Shown here one piece after another: positions 1 through 5,924 of a stretch of DNA of 5,924 nucleotides. Source of the DNA: Tannerella sp. (GTDB lineage Bacteria; Bacteroidota; Bacteroidia; Bacteroidales; Tannerellaceae); assembly GCA_031263835.1 (NCBI GenBank), contig JAISEZ010000320.1, positions 1-5,924 of the forward strand, given 5' to 3'. The number at the start of each line of letters is the position of its first letter. The first letter of the stretch is position 1. Below the pieces are notes generated by a model. The model saw only the letters and a list, made by a program, of their open reading frames with translations, had not been told where the DNA came from and ran no database searches. The position numbers were made by a program, and so were the translations under genes.

Positions 1-35
1 TCGAATGTCTGTATTCCTACCGGTAATTTCTTCAT
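1..35 (-). CDS. N-terminal fragment of a probable AAA-ATPase-like / PD-(D/E)XK nuclease family protein (cut by left edge)
   Basis: Only 11 complete codons and two bases of the next are visible. Read on the minus strand from the ATG at 35 they give MKKLPVGIQTF, and the next codon starts GA (Asp or Glu). From memory, this closely resembles the start of a large Bacteroidetes family (AAA-ATPase_like domain plus C-terminal PD-(D/E)XK/DUF1703 nuclease-like domain), whose members often begin MKKLPIGIQ-F-IR, followed by a Walker A region that lies outside this window. The biological role of the family is poorly defined. The ATG at 40 is followed at once by TCA TGA, so 35 is the workable start. A good -7 promoter motif lies just upstream, so the gene is probably transcribed separately from the operon before it. 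The assignment rests on very few residues and is tentative. Confidence 0.6.
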   Translation of the reverse strand, partial: MKKLPVGIQTF

Positions 36-48
36 GACATTTTTTTTG

Positions 49-77
49 CAAATATACGAAAACGATACGACATTAAA
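49..77 (-). promoter_or_regulatory. Bacteroidetes-type promoter for the left-edge gene
   Basis: On the minus strand bases 56-49 read TATATTTG, an exact match to the Bacteroidetes -7 consensus TAnnTTTG. The -33 region is weak: TTTA at 77-74 is the nearest thing to TTG/TTTG and lies 17 bases upstream, slightly closer than usual. The predicted transcript would start near 42-44, only about 7-9 bases before the ATG at 35, giving a very short leader. The -7 match is direct; the start site is inferred. Confidence 0.45.
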
Positions 78-166
78 CCTCCTGTTTTCCGGCAAATATG
101 CAAAGATTTCAACATATCAGCCGATCCCGGACAGTTTCCATCAGGGATGTCATACATTTTCTTCCG

Positions 167-228
167 TTACCGAAACTTCCGGGAAGGCAGTACACAGGGT
201 GTGCCGGCTTCCCGGAAGCTCGTGGTAA
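167..228. repeat. Large imperfect palindrome with self-palindromic arms
   Basis: CTTCCGGGAAG at 176-186 pairs perfectly with CTTCCCGGAAG at 208-218 (11 base pairs). Outside it, TTACC (167-171) pairs with GGTAA (224-228) across a small internal loop. Inside it, ACAC (192-195) pairs with GTGT (199-202) around AGG. Each 11-base arm is also nearly self-palindromic (CTTCC, one base, GGAAG), so three dyads are centred at 181, 197 and 213, exactly 16 bases apart. No run of T follows on the minus strand, and only TTT follows on the plus strand, so a standard intrinsic terminator is not supported. It could be a protein-binding dyad array, a REP-like dispersed element or a structured RNA. Confidence 0.6.
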
Positions 229-298
229 GGTTTCCCCCATTCGGAGAAAGGCTCCCGCAACAGGCAGCGAGGAATCAATAACTACTCTAACGGATATT

Positions 299-398
299 TA
301 TACTGCAATATAAAACAGACAGATAAATAGCAGGTGGAAAAGTTATCGCTCACTATCCATTGTTTTGATTGATACTATTCCCGGCTGGGGTTTTGTGT
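299..398 (-). repeat. Downstream copy of a 100-base direct repeat (end of oxidoreductase gene plus 3' region)
   Basis: This stretch aligns without gaps to 1985-2084 at 76 of 100 positions by hand count, and 22 of the 24 differences are transitions. It includes the last seven residue codons and stop of the oxidoreductase gene and the 76 bases after it. The best-matched core is 361-384 (TGTTTTGATT, then ATACTATTCCC with one change between) together with TTTTGTGT at 391-398. Identity falls sharply below 299 and within a few bases above 398. Below 299 only AAATATC (minus strand, 299-293) recalls the start of the oxidoreductase gene, which is too short to claim. Confidence 0.85.
311..360 (-). terminator. 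Stem-loop with U-rich tail after the oxidoreductase gene, probable operon terminator
   Basis: Read on the minus strand, 360-351 pairs with 323-332 over ten contiguous base pairs. Four of these are G-U wobbles, which exist only in the minus-strand RNA; the plus strand would have C-A mismatches there. Two more pairs (349/334, 347/336) continue past mismatches at 350/333 and 348/335. The tail from 322 reads CTGTCTGTTTTA. The hairpin begins 14 bases after the stop codon, the same distance as its relative after susD. Its upper stem has decayed compared with that copy, so termination may be less efficient. Strand, position and tail favour a terminator or 3'-end stabilising structure. Confidence 0.5.
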
Positions 399-1985
399 GG
401 AACCGTCGAGGTACGGATCGTCCTTCAGCTTCCTGCGAAGGACGTCCACATCCACCTCCTGCACAGCGCAACCGGCATCAATAGCCATCGAAGCGGCTAC
501 GGCAACCGACTGTCCCAGCACCATGAACACAGGCTCCATACGGATTGAACCGTATGCGACATGAGTCGAGGAAACACAAACCGGCACCAGCAGATTCGTA
601 CATTCCCTGCGTTGCGGCGTCAAGCTCCGGTAGGAAACGGGATAGGGAGGAAAACCGCTGTACAGTATACCGCCTTCGTTCTTCACCATGCCGTTTACCA
701 CCAGACGCTGACACATATGCGAATCCATTGCATAAGCGGCCAGCCCTACTCCGTCGCCAACGGTTTCTTCACCCAGGCAGTTATGCTGCGTCATCACATA
801 TTCGCCACGCAACCGCCGCGCCTCGCGCATGTAAAGTTGGGTAGGAAAATTGTCATTATCGACAAACTCATCCTTAGCCCATCCGAGCCTGTTCACCTGG
901 TTTCGCAGGACTTCGGGGAGGCGCTCGTCGTGGCTCATGAAATACATCAGCCCTTTCGTATATTCGACATGTTCCTGCCAGATGCGGGCGCGGGTGGCAT
1001 AATCACCATCGGGATAGTCGTAGTTCATACCGATCAGATCGGTAGACAGCGGCCCCTGATTATTCACATCGTATTTGGTATCGGACACATGCCCGACGCC
1101 AAGATACTGATTAATGTCTGGCGGCATCAGGCGGGCAGCCCGTACCAGCAGCTCATACTTCGCCGGATCATAGGACGCCGGCTTTTCAAACGGACGGCGG
1201 ATGTCGGGATTGTCCGTCAGGCAAAGACGGAAATTGTAGGCCTGAATGCAGCAGTCACCCGTTCCGACAGGCTGCAGGGATCGGTCGCTGACGCCCCAGC
1301 ACAGTCCGCTGGAAGAATCGCCTTCAATACGATAGGGGTCAATGCCATCGGGAAATTGTAGACAAAGAGTACTTAATGTCGGGCGAAAGGACATCTGAAT
1401 ACCGTTGAGCGTTTCTCCGTACGCATCGTTGCTTTCCCGTCCGGTAAAGTAGGAAACGCCCGCGCGCGCCATCAGGTCGCCTTCGTAGGAGCAGTCGATG
1501 AACTGACGCGCCTTTACAGTGATGTGCTGCGCGGCCGTATCATCGGACTGTTCGAGCGTAATTGTTTTGATTTCGGTTCCCTGCTTGCGGGCGGCAATGA
1601 TACGGTGGGAATAGAGAACTTCCACGCTGGCATCGGCAATCAGCCGGTCGATTTCCTTCATAGCGGCGCTGGGCGGAAATCTCCACTGTTCCGATTTGCC
1701 GTATTGTGCTCCGATGCGGCGGTAAAAGAGGCGCGCCAATCCGGTGATAGCATGTTTGTTACCTATATCCGTAAAACCCAGTCCGCCGGTAGTCATGCCG
1801 CCGAGGTATTTACCCGGCTCAATGAGCAGCACGCTTTTGCCCGTCATACGGGCTGAATAGGCCGCGACAACGCCCGATGCCGTTCCGCCGTAAATGCAGA
1901 TGTCAACTTCTTTCCGCGCCGTGCTGTCCAGTCCGCAGGAAACAAACATACATATAATAAATGTTGCTACAAGATATTTTTTCAT
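375..1985 (-). CDS. Predicted exported FAD-dependent oxidoreductase (lipoprotein)
   Basis: This 536-residue protein belongs to the FAD-dependent oxidoreductase family PF12831, some members of which are loosely annotated as 'xanthan lyase'. The N-terminus MKKYLVATFIICMFVSCG is a Sec lipoprotein signal with Cys17 as the likely lipidation site. A Rossmann-type FAD-binding segment follows: GGTASG at 33-38, the ribose-binding acidic residue Glu56 after SVLLI, then GGMTTGGLG at 62-70. Family-type blocks include FIDCSYEGDLMARAGVSY (162-179), NGIQMSF near 194-200, and the C-terminal substrate/FAD block SSTHVAYGSIRMEPVFMVLG (472-491). Substrate and electron acceptor are unknown. The gene starts 75 bases after susD and is probably co-transcribed by read-through of the intervening hairpin; the start at 1985 is supported by the signal peptide. 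Oddly, the last seven residues (TQNPSRE) match the SusD C-terminus and lie inside the direct repeat, suggesting that the original C-terminus was replaced. The family call is confident; lipidation is likely; function in glycan metabolism is inferred from the neighbours. Confidence 0.88.
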   Translation of the reverse strand: MKKYLVATFIICMFVSCGLDSTARKEVDICIYGGTASGVVAAYSARMTGKSVLLIEPGKYLGGMTTGGLGFTDIGNKHAITGLARLFYRRIGAQYGKSEQWRFPPSAAMKEIDRLIADASVEVLYSHRIIAARKQGTEIKTITLEQSDDTAAQHITVKARQFIDCSYEGDLMARAGVSYFTGRESNDAYGETLNGIQMSFRPTLSTLCLQFPDGIDPYRIEGDSSSGLCWGVSDRSLQPVGTGDCCIQAYNFRLCLTDNPDIRRPFEKPASYDPAKYELLVRAARLMPPDINQYLGVGHVSDTKYDVNNQGPLSTDLIGMNYDYPDGDYATRARIWQEHVEYTKGLMYFMSHDERLPEVLRNQVNRLGWAKDEFVDNDNFPTQLYMREARRLRGEYVMTQHNCLGEETVGDGVGLAAYAMDSHMCQRLVVNGMVKNEGGILYSGFPPYPVSYRSLTPQRRECTNLLVPVCVSSTHVAYGSIRMEPVFMVLGQSVAVAASMAIDAGCAVQEVDVDVLRRKLKDDPYLDGSTQNPSRE

Positions 1986-2084
1986 ATATTACGATATAAA
2001 ATAAACAGGCAAACGGCAGGCGGAAGAATGACCGCCCGCCATCCGCTGTTTTGATTAATACTATTCCCATCCAGGGTTTTGTGT
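1985..2084 (-). repeat. Upstream copy of a 100-base direct repeat (end of susD plus susD-oxidoreductase spacer)
   Basis: This copy covers the last seven residue codons and stop of susD (TQNPGWE), the whole 75-base spacer, and the first base of the oxidoreductase start codon. It aligns without gaps to 299-398 at an offset of 1686 bases. The two copies flank the oxidoreductase gene in direct orientation. SusD proteins commonly end in a sequence like LTQNPGW, so this copy is the natural source of the coding part and the downstream copy is the derived one. Confidence 0.85.
1997..2046 (-). terminator. Strong stem-loop with U-rich tail between susD and the oxidoreductase gene (attenuator-like)
   Basis: On the minus strand GGCGGGCGG (2040-2032) pairs with CCGCCTGCC (2023-2015) around an 8-base loop. 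The stem continues outwards through 2046/2009, for 15 pairs in total, four of them G-U wobbles that form only in the minus-strand RNA. The sequence after it reads CTGTTTATTTTA and continues AT-rich to the next start codon. This has the form of an intrinsic terminator placed inside an operon. It could lower expression of the oxidoreductase relative to susCD or stabilise the 3' end of a processed susCD mRNA. Position and tail are direct observations; the regulatory effect is inferred. Confidence 0.6.
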
Positions 2085-3755
2085 CAAATTCGGATTCGTT
2101 CGCCTTTCGATATACGGTATTGGCCATACATAATCCTTATTCGGATTGAACTTGCGAATATCTACCACACGCATGGCGAAATCCGTGCTTTGTCCCGGTT
2201 CGGCAACGGGAATGTCCGTATCCTCGTAATGCACATTCGCCCACTGATTGATGCGCGGTGGCTTTGCGGGATACGACTTCTTCATTCTGCCGAGCAGGGG
2301 CAGGTTCATCACTTCTTCAGCAATCTTCCAGCGACGGATGTCGAACAGTCGCTGGCCTTCGCCGGAGAGTTCGTAACGGCGTTCGCGGGCGACGGCCTGG
2401 AACAGTTCGTCGGGGTCGCGGGTCGTAACCGGCGGCATGTTGACGGAAGGACGCTGACGCACTTTATTAATCGCTTCCAGGACGGAATCGTCTATCTGTC
2501 CCGCCTTGATTTTCGCCTCGGCGTAGATAAGCAGCAGTTCGGCATAGCGCATGACGATGATGTTGTTGTCGCAGTTGGTTCCGGCAAGACGGTCTTCCAC
2601 GTTCGCATACTTGCGCCAGCAGATGCCTGTAAAAGTGGCGTAGGCGTGCGTCGCGTCCAGGTTGTCAACGCGGCTTGGGGGCGAAGTCAGGTAATTCCAG
2701 CACTGTAGACTGTCGCCGTGCGTTTCGAACTGGAAACCCAGAAACTCCGAACCGGGTACCGCCAGCGTATATTGTAATCGCGGGTCGCGGTTTTCGTACG
2801 GATGCTGCGGATCGTAGAGCGGCGACTTGTCGATAGGTAACCCGTCGATACATTCATACACATCCTGCAACTGATAGGCAGGTTTTCTGGACGTGGCTCC
2901 CCTGCCATTGCGCGAACCGAATACACCGTAGGCGGCATGTACACTCTGTCCCTTCAGGTATTGAATGGAAAAGACAGTCTCCTTCGATGTCTGTCCCGGA
3001 TATGTAAACAGTCCGGCGTAATCGGGATCAATAATATACTGCGATCCTTCCATGGCCATCACTTCCGATGCAGCGGAAACGGCATCCTGCCAGCGCCCGC
3101 CATAGAGCGCCGTACGGGCTTTCAGGGCCAGGGCAGCGCCTTTGGAAGGACGTCCAGATGTCGGATTGTTCACGGGCGAGAGTACGGCAGCCGCCTCCGT
3201 AAGGTCTTTCAAAATCAGGTCTACGACCTGGCTTTTGGCTGTGCGCGGCAGTTGCGCCTCCGCCAGCGTGACAGGCTCGGTGAGCAGCGGCACGTCGCCA
3301 AACAGCTCGACCAGATAGGAATAGTAGAATGCCCGCAGGAATTTCGCTTCGGCCTGAATACGCGCGCAGGTAGCGGCCGATACGGCGGCCTCGCCGCGCG
3401 ACATGTTCGACAGAAGGTAGTTACACCGCGCAATACCGCGGTAGAACTCCGTCCAACTGTCAAGGACAAAGCTATTCAGGGCGTCGGCCGAACCCTGTCC
3501 GAGTTCTGTCACAGCATTTGGACCGCGTTCATAACCGTTGTCCGACAGTTCTTCGAACACCACTAAATACGACAAACTGGTTCCATTTGATACCCAGATG
3601 GGCGTGTAGCATCCGGCCAGCGCCATCTCCATTTCCGTTTCATTGGCCAGGAACGTCTGGTCGGAAGGCGTATCCAGCGGATATTTATCCAGGTAACCGC
3701 TGCATGAGCTGAAAAACAGGGCACATGCAAAAAATAATATTACAAATCTTTTCAT
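2061..3755 (-). CDS. susD: SusD/RagB-family surface glycan-binding lipoprotein
   Basis: This is the outer-membrane lipoprotein partner of SusC, which caps the transporter and binds the glycan or other ligand at the cell surface. From the ATG at 3755 the protein has 564 residues, normal for the family. The signal peptide MKRFVILFFACALFFSSC places the lipidated residue at Cys18, followed by the typical SGYLDKYPLDTPSDQTF. The helical core includes FLRAFYYSYLVELFGDVPLL (139-158). The C-terminal half has RDPRLQYTL (323-331), IVMRYAELLLIYAEAK (400-415) and RERRYELSGEGQRLFDIRRW (457-476), and ends YVWPIPYIERRTNPNLTQNPGWE, as SusD proteins usually do. An upstream in-frame ATG at 3782 overlaps the susC stop (TAATG) and would add nine residues (MFNFQDYFK) before the signal peptide; 3755 is preferred because it puts Lys-Arg directly at the signal start. 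The gap to susC is then 26 bases. The gene symbol is used in the family sense only, and ligand specificity is not readable. Confidence 0.93.
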   Translation of the reverse strand: MKRFVILFFACALFFSSCSGYLDKYPLDTPSDQTFLANETEMEMALAGCYTPIWVSNGTSLSYLVVFEELSDNGYERGPNAVTELGQGSADALNSFVLDSWTEFYRGIARCNYLLSNMSRGEAAVSAATCARIQAEAKFLRAFYYSYLVELFGDVPLLTEPVTLAEAQLPRTAKSQVVDLILKDLTEAAAVLSPVNNPTSGRPSKGAALALKARTALYGGRWQDAVSAASEVMAMEGSQYIIDPDYAGLFTYPGQTSKETVFSIQYLKGQSVHAAYGVFGSRNGRGATSRKPAYQLQDVYECIDGLPIDKSPLYDPQHPYENRDPRLQYTLAVPGSEFLGFQFETHGDSLQCWNYLTSPPSRVDNLDATHAYATFTGICWRKYANVEDRLAGTNCDNNIIVMRYAELLLIYAEAKIKAGQIDDSVLEAINKVRQRPSVNMPPVTTRDPDELFQAVARERRYELSGEGQRLFDIRRWKIAEEVMNLPLLGRMKKSYPAKPPRINQWANVHYEDTDIPVAEPGQSTDFAMRVVDIRKFNPNKDYVWPIPYIERRTNPNLTQNPGWE

Positions 3756-3781
3756 TTTGAAGTAATCTTGAAAGTTAAACA

Positions 3782-5924
3782 TTAAAATCTAAAATCGACA
3801 CCGAAACTGACATTGCGCAGAATGGGATAGAAACTGCCGTTTCCAACAGGCGCCTCCACGTCATACTGTTTCCAGAAGTCGGAAACGGTAAACACGTTGT
3901 CGGCGCTGACATACAGGCGCAGGTTGGAAATCTGAGCTTTCGACAGCGCCTTTCGCGGAATGGAGTATCCGAACTGGAGATTCTTCAGGCGGACGTAGGC
4001 GGCGTTCTTCATCCAGAAGGACGAGTTCTGGACGTTGTTGTTTTCGTTGAACGCAAGTCTGGGGAACCGGGCATTCCGGTTTTCGGGCGTCCAATAGTCC
4101 TTCTGTATTTCGAGCACGCTGCCTCCCTCGACAAAAGACTGTACACCCTGACCGTAGATGTATCCGTTGGCTTTGCCCACGCCCTGAAAGAGCAGGTTCA
4201 AGTCAAAGCCCCGGTATTCGCCGTACAGATCAAGTCCGAACGTGAATCGCGGAATCGTGCCGCCCGTCACCACGCGGTCGGAAGTGTTGATAACGCCGTC
4301 GGCTGTGTCCATGATGCCGTCGCCGTCGGAATCGATGGTCAACTGGTCTTTATATTTGATGTCACCCGGGCCGAAATAGCCGTACTGTGCAGCGCCCGTA
4401 TAGTTCCCGTTGGCGTCGTAGTCTTCGGGCTGGATGTATCCGATCGCTTCAAGGCCGTAGAGCGAGTACATGGGATAGCCTTCGCGGTTTACAGTGAGAC
4501 CGGTCTCGTCGATTCCCTTCAAGTCAAGCACCTTGTTCTTCACATCCGAGAGGTTGAACGAGGTACGGTAGTTGAAGTCGCCCGCACGGTCGGCCCAGGT
4601 AATCCCCAACCCCCAGCCTCGGTTTTCCACCTTGCCGGCGTTCTGCTGGGGCGCATTTAGACCGAGGATGCGCGGGATGGCCAGCCCGAGCAGGATATCG
4701 TTCGTCACCCTGTAGTAGTAGTCCGCATTGATGTTCAGTTTTCCCAGTAGGGTAATGTCCAGCCCCACGTCCGTCGTCGTGGTAGTTTCCCAGCTGATAA
4801 GGCTGTTGGCCATGTTTACGATTGCCGCGCCGGAATAGACGCTTTTGTCAAACACATATTTAATACCCGACAGCGTCACATTGGAAGCAAACGGATAGTT
4901 TCCGATGTTCTGATTACCCAGTTGTCCCCAGGAAGCCCTTATCTTCAGATTGTCCACCACATCGCGCAACGGTTCCCAGAATCCCTCTTCCGAGAGTCGC
5001 CATGCTGCGGAGAATGACGGGAAAGCGCCCCATTTGTGTCCTTTAGCAAAGCGCGACGACCCGTCGTAGCGCAAGTTGGCTTCGAACAGATACTTCTCCA
5101 TGTAGTCGTAATTGAGGCGTCCGAAGACGGACTGCAGGGCGTATTCCGTAGCCGAGCCGGTCGCCTTCTGATTCTCTTCACCGCCGGCGTTCAGCACCGG
5201 ATATTCAGGGAAAGCATATACTTCGCGGTAGCCTTCGTGCCAGTCCTGCCGGTAGTCTTCCTGCTGATAGCCGACCATGGCTTTTACGCCATGTACGCCG
5301 AATGTCCTGTCGAACGTAGCCTGCGCATTGAGCATGTTACGCATGTTGCGGCTTGTATTGTCGTTCAGCGTTGACTTATTCGGCGACGTATATGAGGGCG
5401 TGCCGTCGTAGAGATAGGTCTGAATCATTTTGTTGAAGGCGGTGGTGTGCGATTCCCAGTAGTTTGGGGCGAACTGTCCCTGTACGGTCAGATAGTCGGT
5501 CGGTTTGTATACCAGCGCAAAATTCAGTACGGCCGAGGGCGAAACACGGTTGCGCAATCCGCCGTCGTTGGTGAAAGCTATCGGATTGTCGCCATTCCAG
5601 CCCACGCCCCATTGTCCGTTCGACAGGCGTCCGGACTGATTGGTCGGGATTCGCCCCATCCAGTGAAAGGCTGCGTCGATACGGGTCGGTTCCTTCACGG
5701 TTTCATAGTTGACCGTGGCGTCAACGCGGGTGGTCAACTGTTTGGATATTTCCATATCGGTATTCATCCGGAACGAGTATCGCTTGAAACTGTTGTTTTC
5801 GACCACTCCGTTCTGATCCAGATAGCCGACGGTGGCCATGGTGCGTATCCGTTTGGAACCGCCGCTCAGCGTCACGAAATGTTTTTGCATCAGCCCGTTG
5901 TTGGTCAGACATTCGTCAAACCAC
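3782..5924 (-). CDS. susC: SusC/RagA-family TonB-dependent outer-membrane transporter, C-terminal part (cut by right edge)
   Basis: The open frame runs off the right edge: in-frame codons before the internal Met at 5890 read WFDECLTNNGL, so that Met is not the true start. The visible 713 residues are the end of the plug region and the 22-stranded beta-barrel. About 300 N-terminal residues (signal peptide, carboxypeptidase-D-like domain, TonB box and most of the plug) are missing from the window. Recognisable parts include the post-plug LSGGS block (visible residues 19-23) and the SusC/RagA signature region around LRYDGSSRFAKGHKWGAFPS (284-303). An Asp-rich DSDGDGIMDTADG stretch near 4298-4336 resembles the calcium-binding-like turn common in late SusC barrels, and the protein ends in the barrel-closing FGVDFRF. 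It imports ligand captured by the adjacent SusD using TonB/ExbBD energy. No frameshift or stop interrupts it. The TAA stop overlaps a possible upstream susD start as TAATG, compatible with translational coupling. Specificity is unknown. Confidence 0.95.
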   Translation of the reverse strand, partial: WFDECLTNNGLMQKHFVTLSGGSKRIRTMATVGYLDQNGVVENNSFKRYSFRMNTDMEISKQLTTRVDATVNYETVKEPTRIDAAFHWMGRIPTNQSGRLSNGQWGVGWNGDNPIAFTNDGGLRNRVSPSAVLNFALVYKPTDYLTVQGQFAPNYWESHTTAFNKMIQTYLYDGTPSYTSPNKSTLNDNTSRNMRNMLNAQATFDRTFGVHGVKAMVGYQQEDYRQDWHEGYREVYAFPEYPVLNAGGEENQKATGSATEYALQSVFGRLNYDYMEKYLFEANLRYDGSSRFAKGHKWGAFPSFSAAWRLSEEGFWEPLRDVVDNLKIRASWGQLGNQNIGNYPFASNVTLSGIKYVFDKSVYSGAAIVNMANSLISWETTTTTDVGLDITLLGKLNINADYYYRVTNDILLGLAIPRILGLNAPQQNAGKVENRGWGLGITWADRAGDFNYRTSFNLSDVKNKVLDLKGIDETGLTVNREGYPMYSLYGLEAIGYIQPEDYDANGNYTGAAQYGYFGPGDIKYKDQLTIDSDGDGIMDTADGVINTSDRVVTGGTIPRFTFGLDLYGEYRGFDLNLLFQGVGKANGYIYGQGVQSFVEGGSVLEIQKDYWTPENRNARFPRLAFNENNNVQNSSFWMKNAAYVRLKNLQFGYSIPRKALSKAQISNLRLYVSADNVFTVSDFWKQYDVEAPVGNGSFYPILRNVSFGVDFRF

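Larger units (their letters stand above)
36..374. other. 339-base intergenic region between the oxidoreductase gene and the left-edge gene
   Basis: No convincing protein gene lies here. Read on the minus strand it holds, in order: the downstream copy of the 100-base repeat with its stem-loop (to 299); a short imperfect stem formed by TTTCCCCC (231-238) and GGAGAAA (243-249); a large imperfect palindrome (167-228); and the TATATTTG promoter motif (56-49). Overlapping plus-strand reading frames of 64 and 71 codons and a minus-strand frame of 43 codons (240-109) exist, but they cross the palindrome and show no domain, signal or start-site support. Confidence 0.7.

Noticed and set aside
167..228. 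Palindrome as the operon's intrinsic terminator
   Set aside because: On the minus strand the hairpin is followed by GGAAGAAAATG with no U tract, and the stem-loop at 323-360, nearer the stop and with a U-rich tail, is the better candidate.
109..240. A 43-codon minus-strand frame in the left intergenic region
   Set aside because: It is mostly a read-through of the large palindrome and has no hydrophobic segment, domain or convincing start signal.
34..313. Overlapping plus-strand frames of 64 and 71 codons
   Set aside because: They cross the minus-strand promoter, the palindrome and the start of the left-edge gene, with no coding evidence of their own.
561..1361. A 266-codon plus-strand open frame inside the oxidoreductase gene
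   Set aside because: It is wholly antisense to a well-supported gene, has no recognisable domain or signal, and is explained by the codon composition of the opposite strand.
299..2084. The direct repeat as a transposon target-site duplication or phase-variation (recombinase) site
   Set aside because: At 100 bases and 76% identity it is too long and too diverged for a target-site duplication, no transposase or recombinase gene is present, and the copies are direct rather than inverted.
1903..2127. A 74-codon minus-strand frame spanning the susD end and the oxidoreductase start
   Set aside because: It runs out of frame through two supported coding ends and the spacer hairpin; its translation resembles no known protein.
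2079..3566. Two 209-codon plus-strand open frames (2079-2708 and 2937-3566) opposite susD
   Set aside because: Both are antisense shadows of susD with no family resemblance, promoter or start-site support.

Overview
The window comes from a member of the Bacteroidota, most likely the order Bacteroidales. The evidence is a SusC/SusD pair, two predicted lipoproteins with short Bacteroidetes-style signal peptides, no strong Shine-Dalgarno sites, and a TAnnTTTG-type promoter. Every supported gene is on the minus strand, so transcription runs from high to low coordinates.

From upstream to downstream: (1) the C-terminal 713 codons of a SusC/RagA-type TonB-dependent outer-membrane transporter, cut by the right edge (5924-3782); (2) its SusD/RagB-type surface glycan-binding lipoprotein (3755-2061, with an alternative start at 3782 that overlaps the susC stop); (3) a 75-base spacer holding a strong stem-loop with a U-rich tail; (4) a predicted exported FAD-dependent oxidoreductase lipoprotein (1985-375); (5) a 339-base non-coding stretch (374-36) holding a second, related stem-loop, a large imperfect palindrome and a promoter-like motif; (6) the first 11 complete codons of another minus-strand gene, MKKLPVGIQTF, which resembles the start of the Bacteroidetes AAA-ATPase-like/PD-(D/E)XK family.

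The susC-susD-oxidoreductase set looks like the end of a polysaccharide-utilization-type operon. SusD would capture a ligand at the cell surface, SusC would import it with TonB energy, and the oxidoreductase would act on it, or on a product, outside the cytoplasm. The substrate cannot be read from this window, and no glycoside hydrolase, sulfatase or regulator is present in it.

The most unusual signal is a gap-free 100-base direct repeat flanking the oxidoreductase gene: 1985-2084 aligns with 299-398 at 76/100 identity by hand count, and 22 of the 24 differences are transitions. Each copy holds the last eight in-frame codons (seven residues plus stop) of the gene before it and a terminator-like hairpin. 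As a result the oxidoreductase ends in a SusD-like tail (TQNPSRE against TQNPGWE in SusD). Three base pairs of the hairpin differ between copies by compensatory double changes, which suggests the RNA fold is selected.
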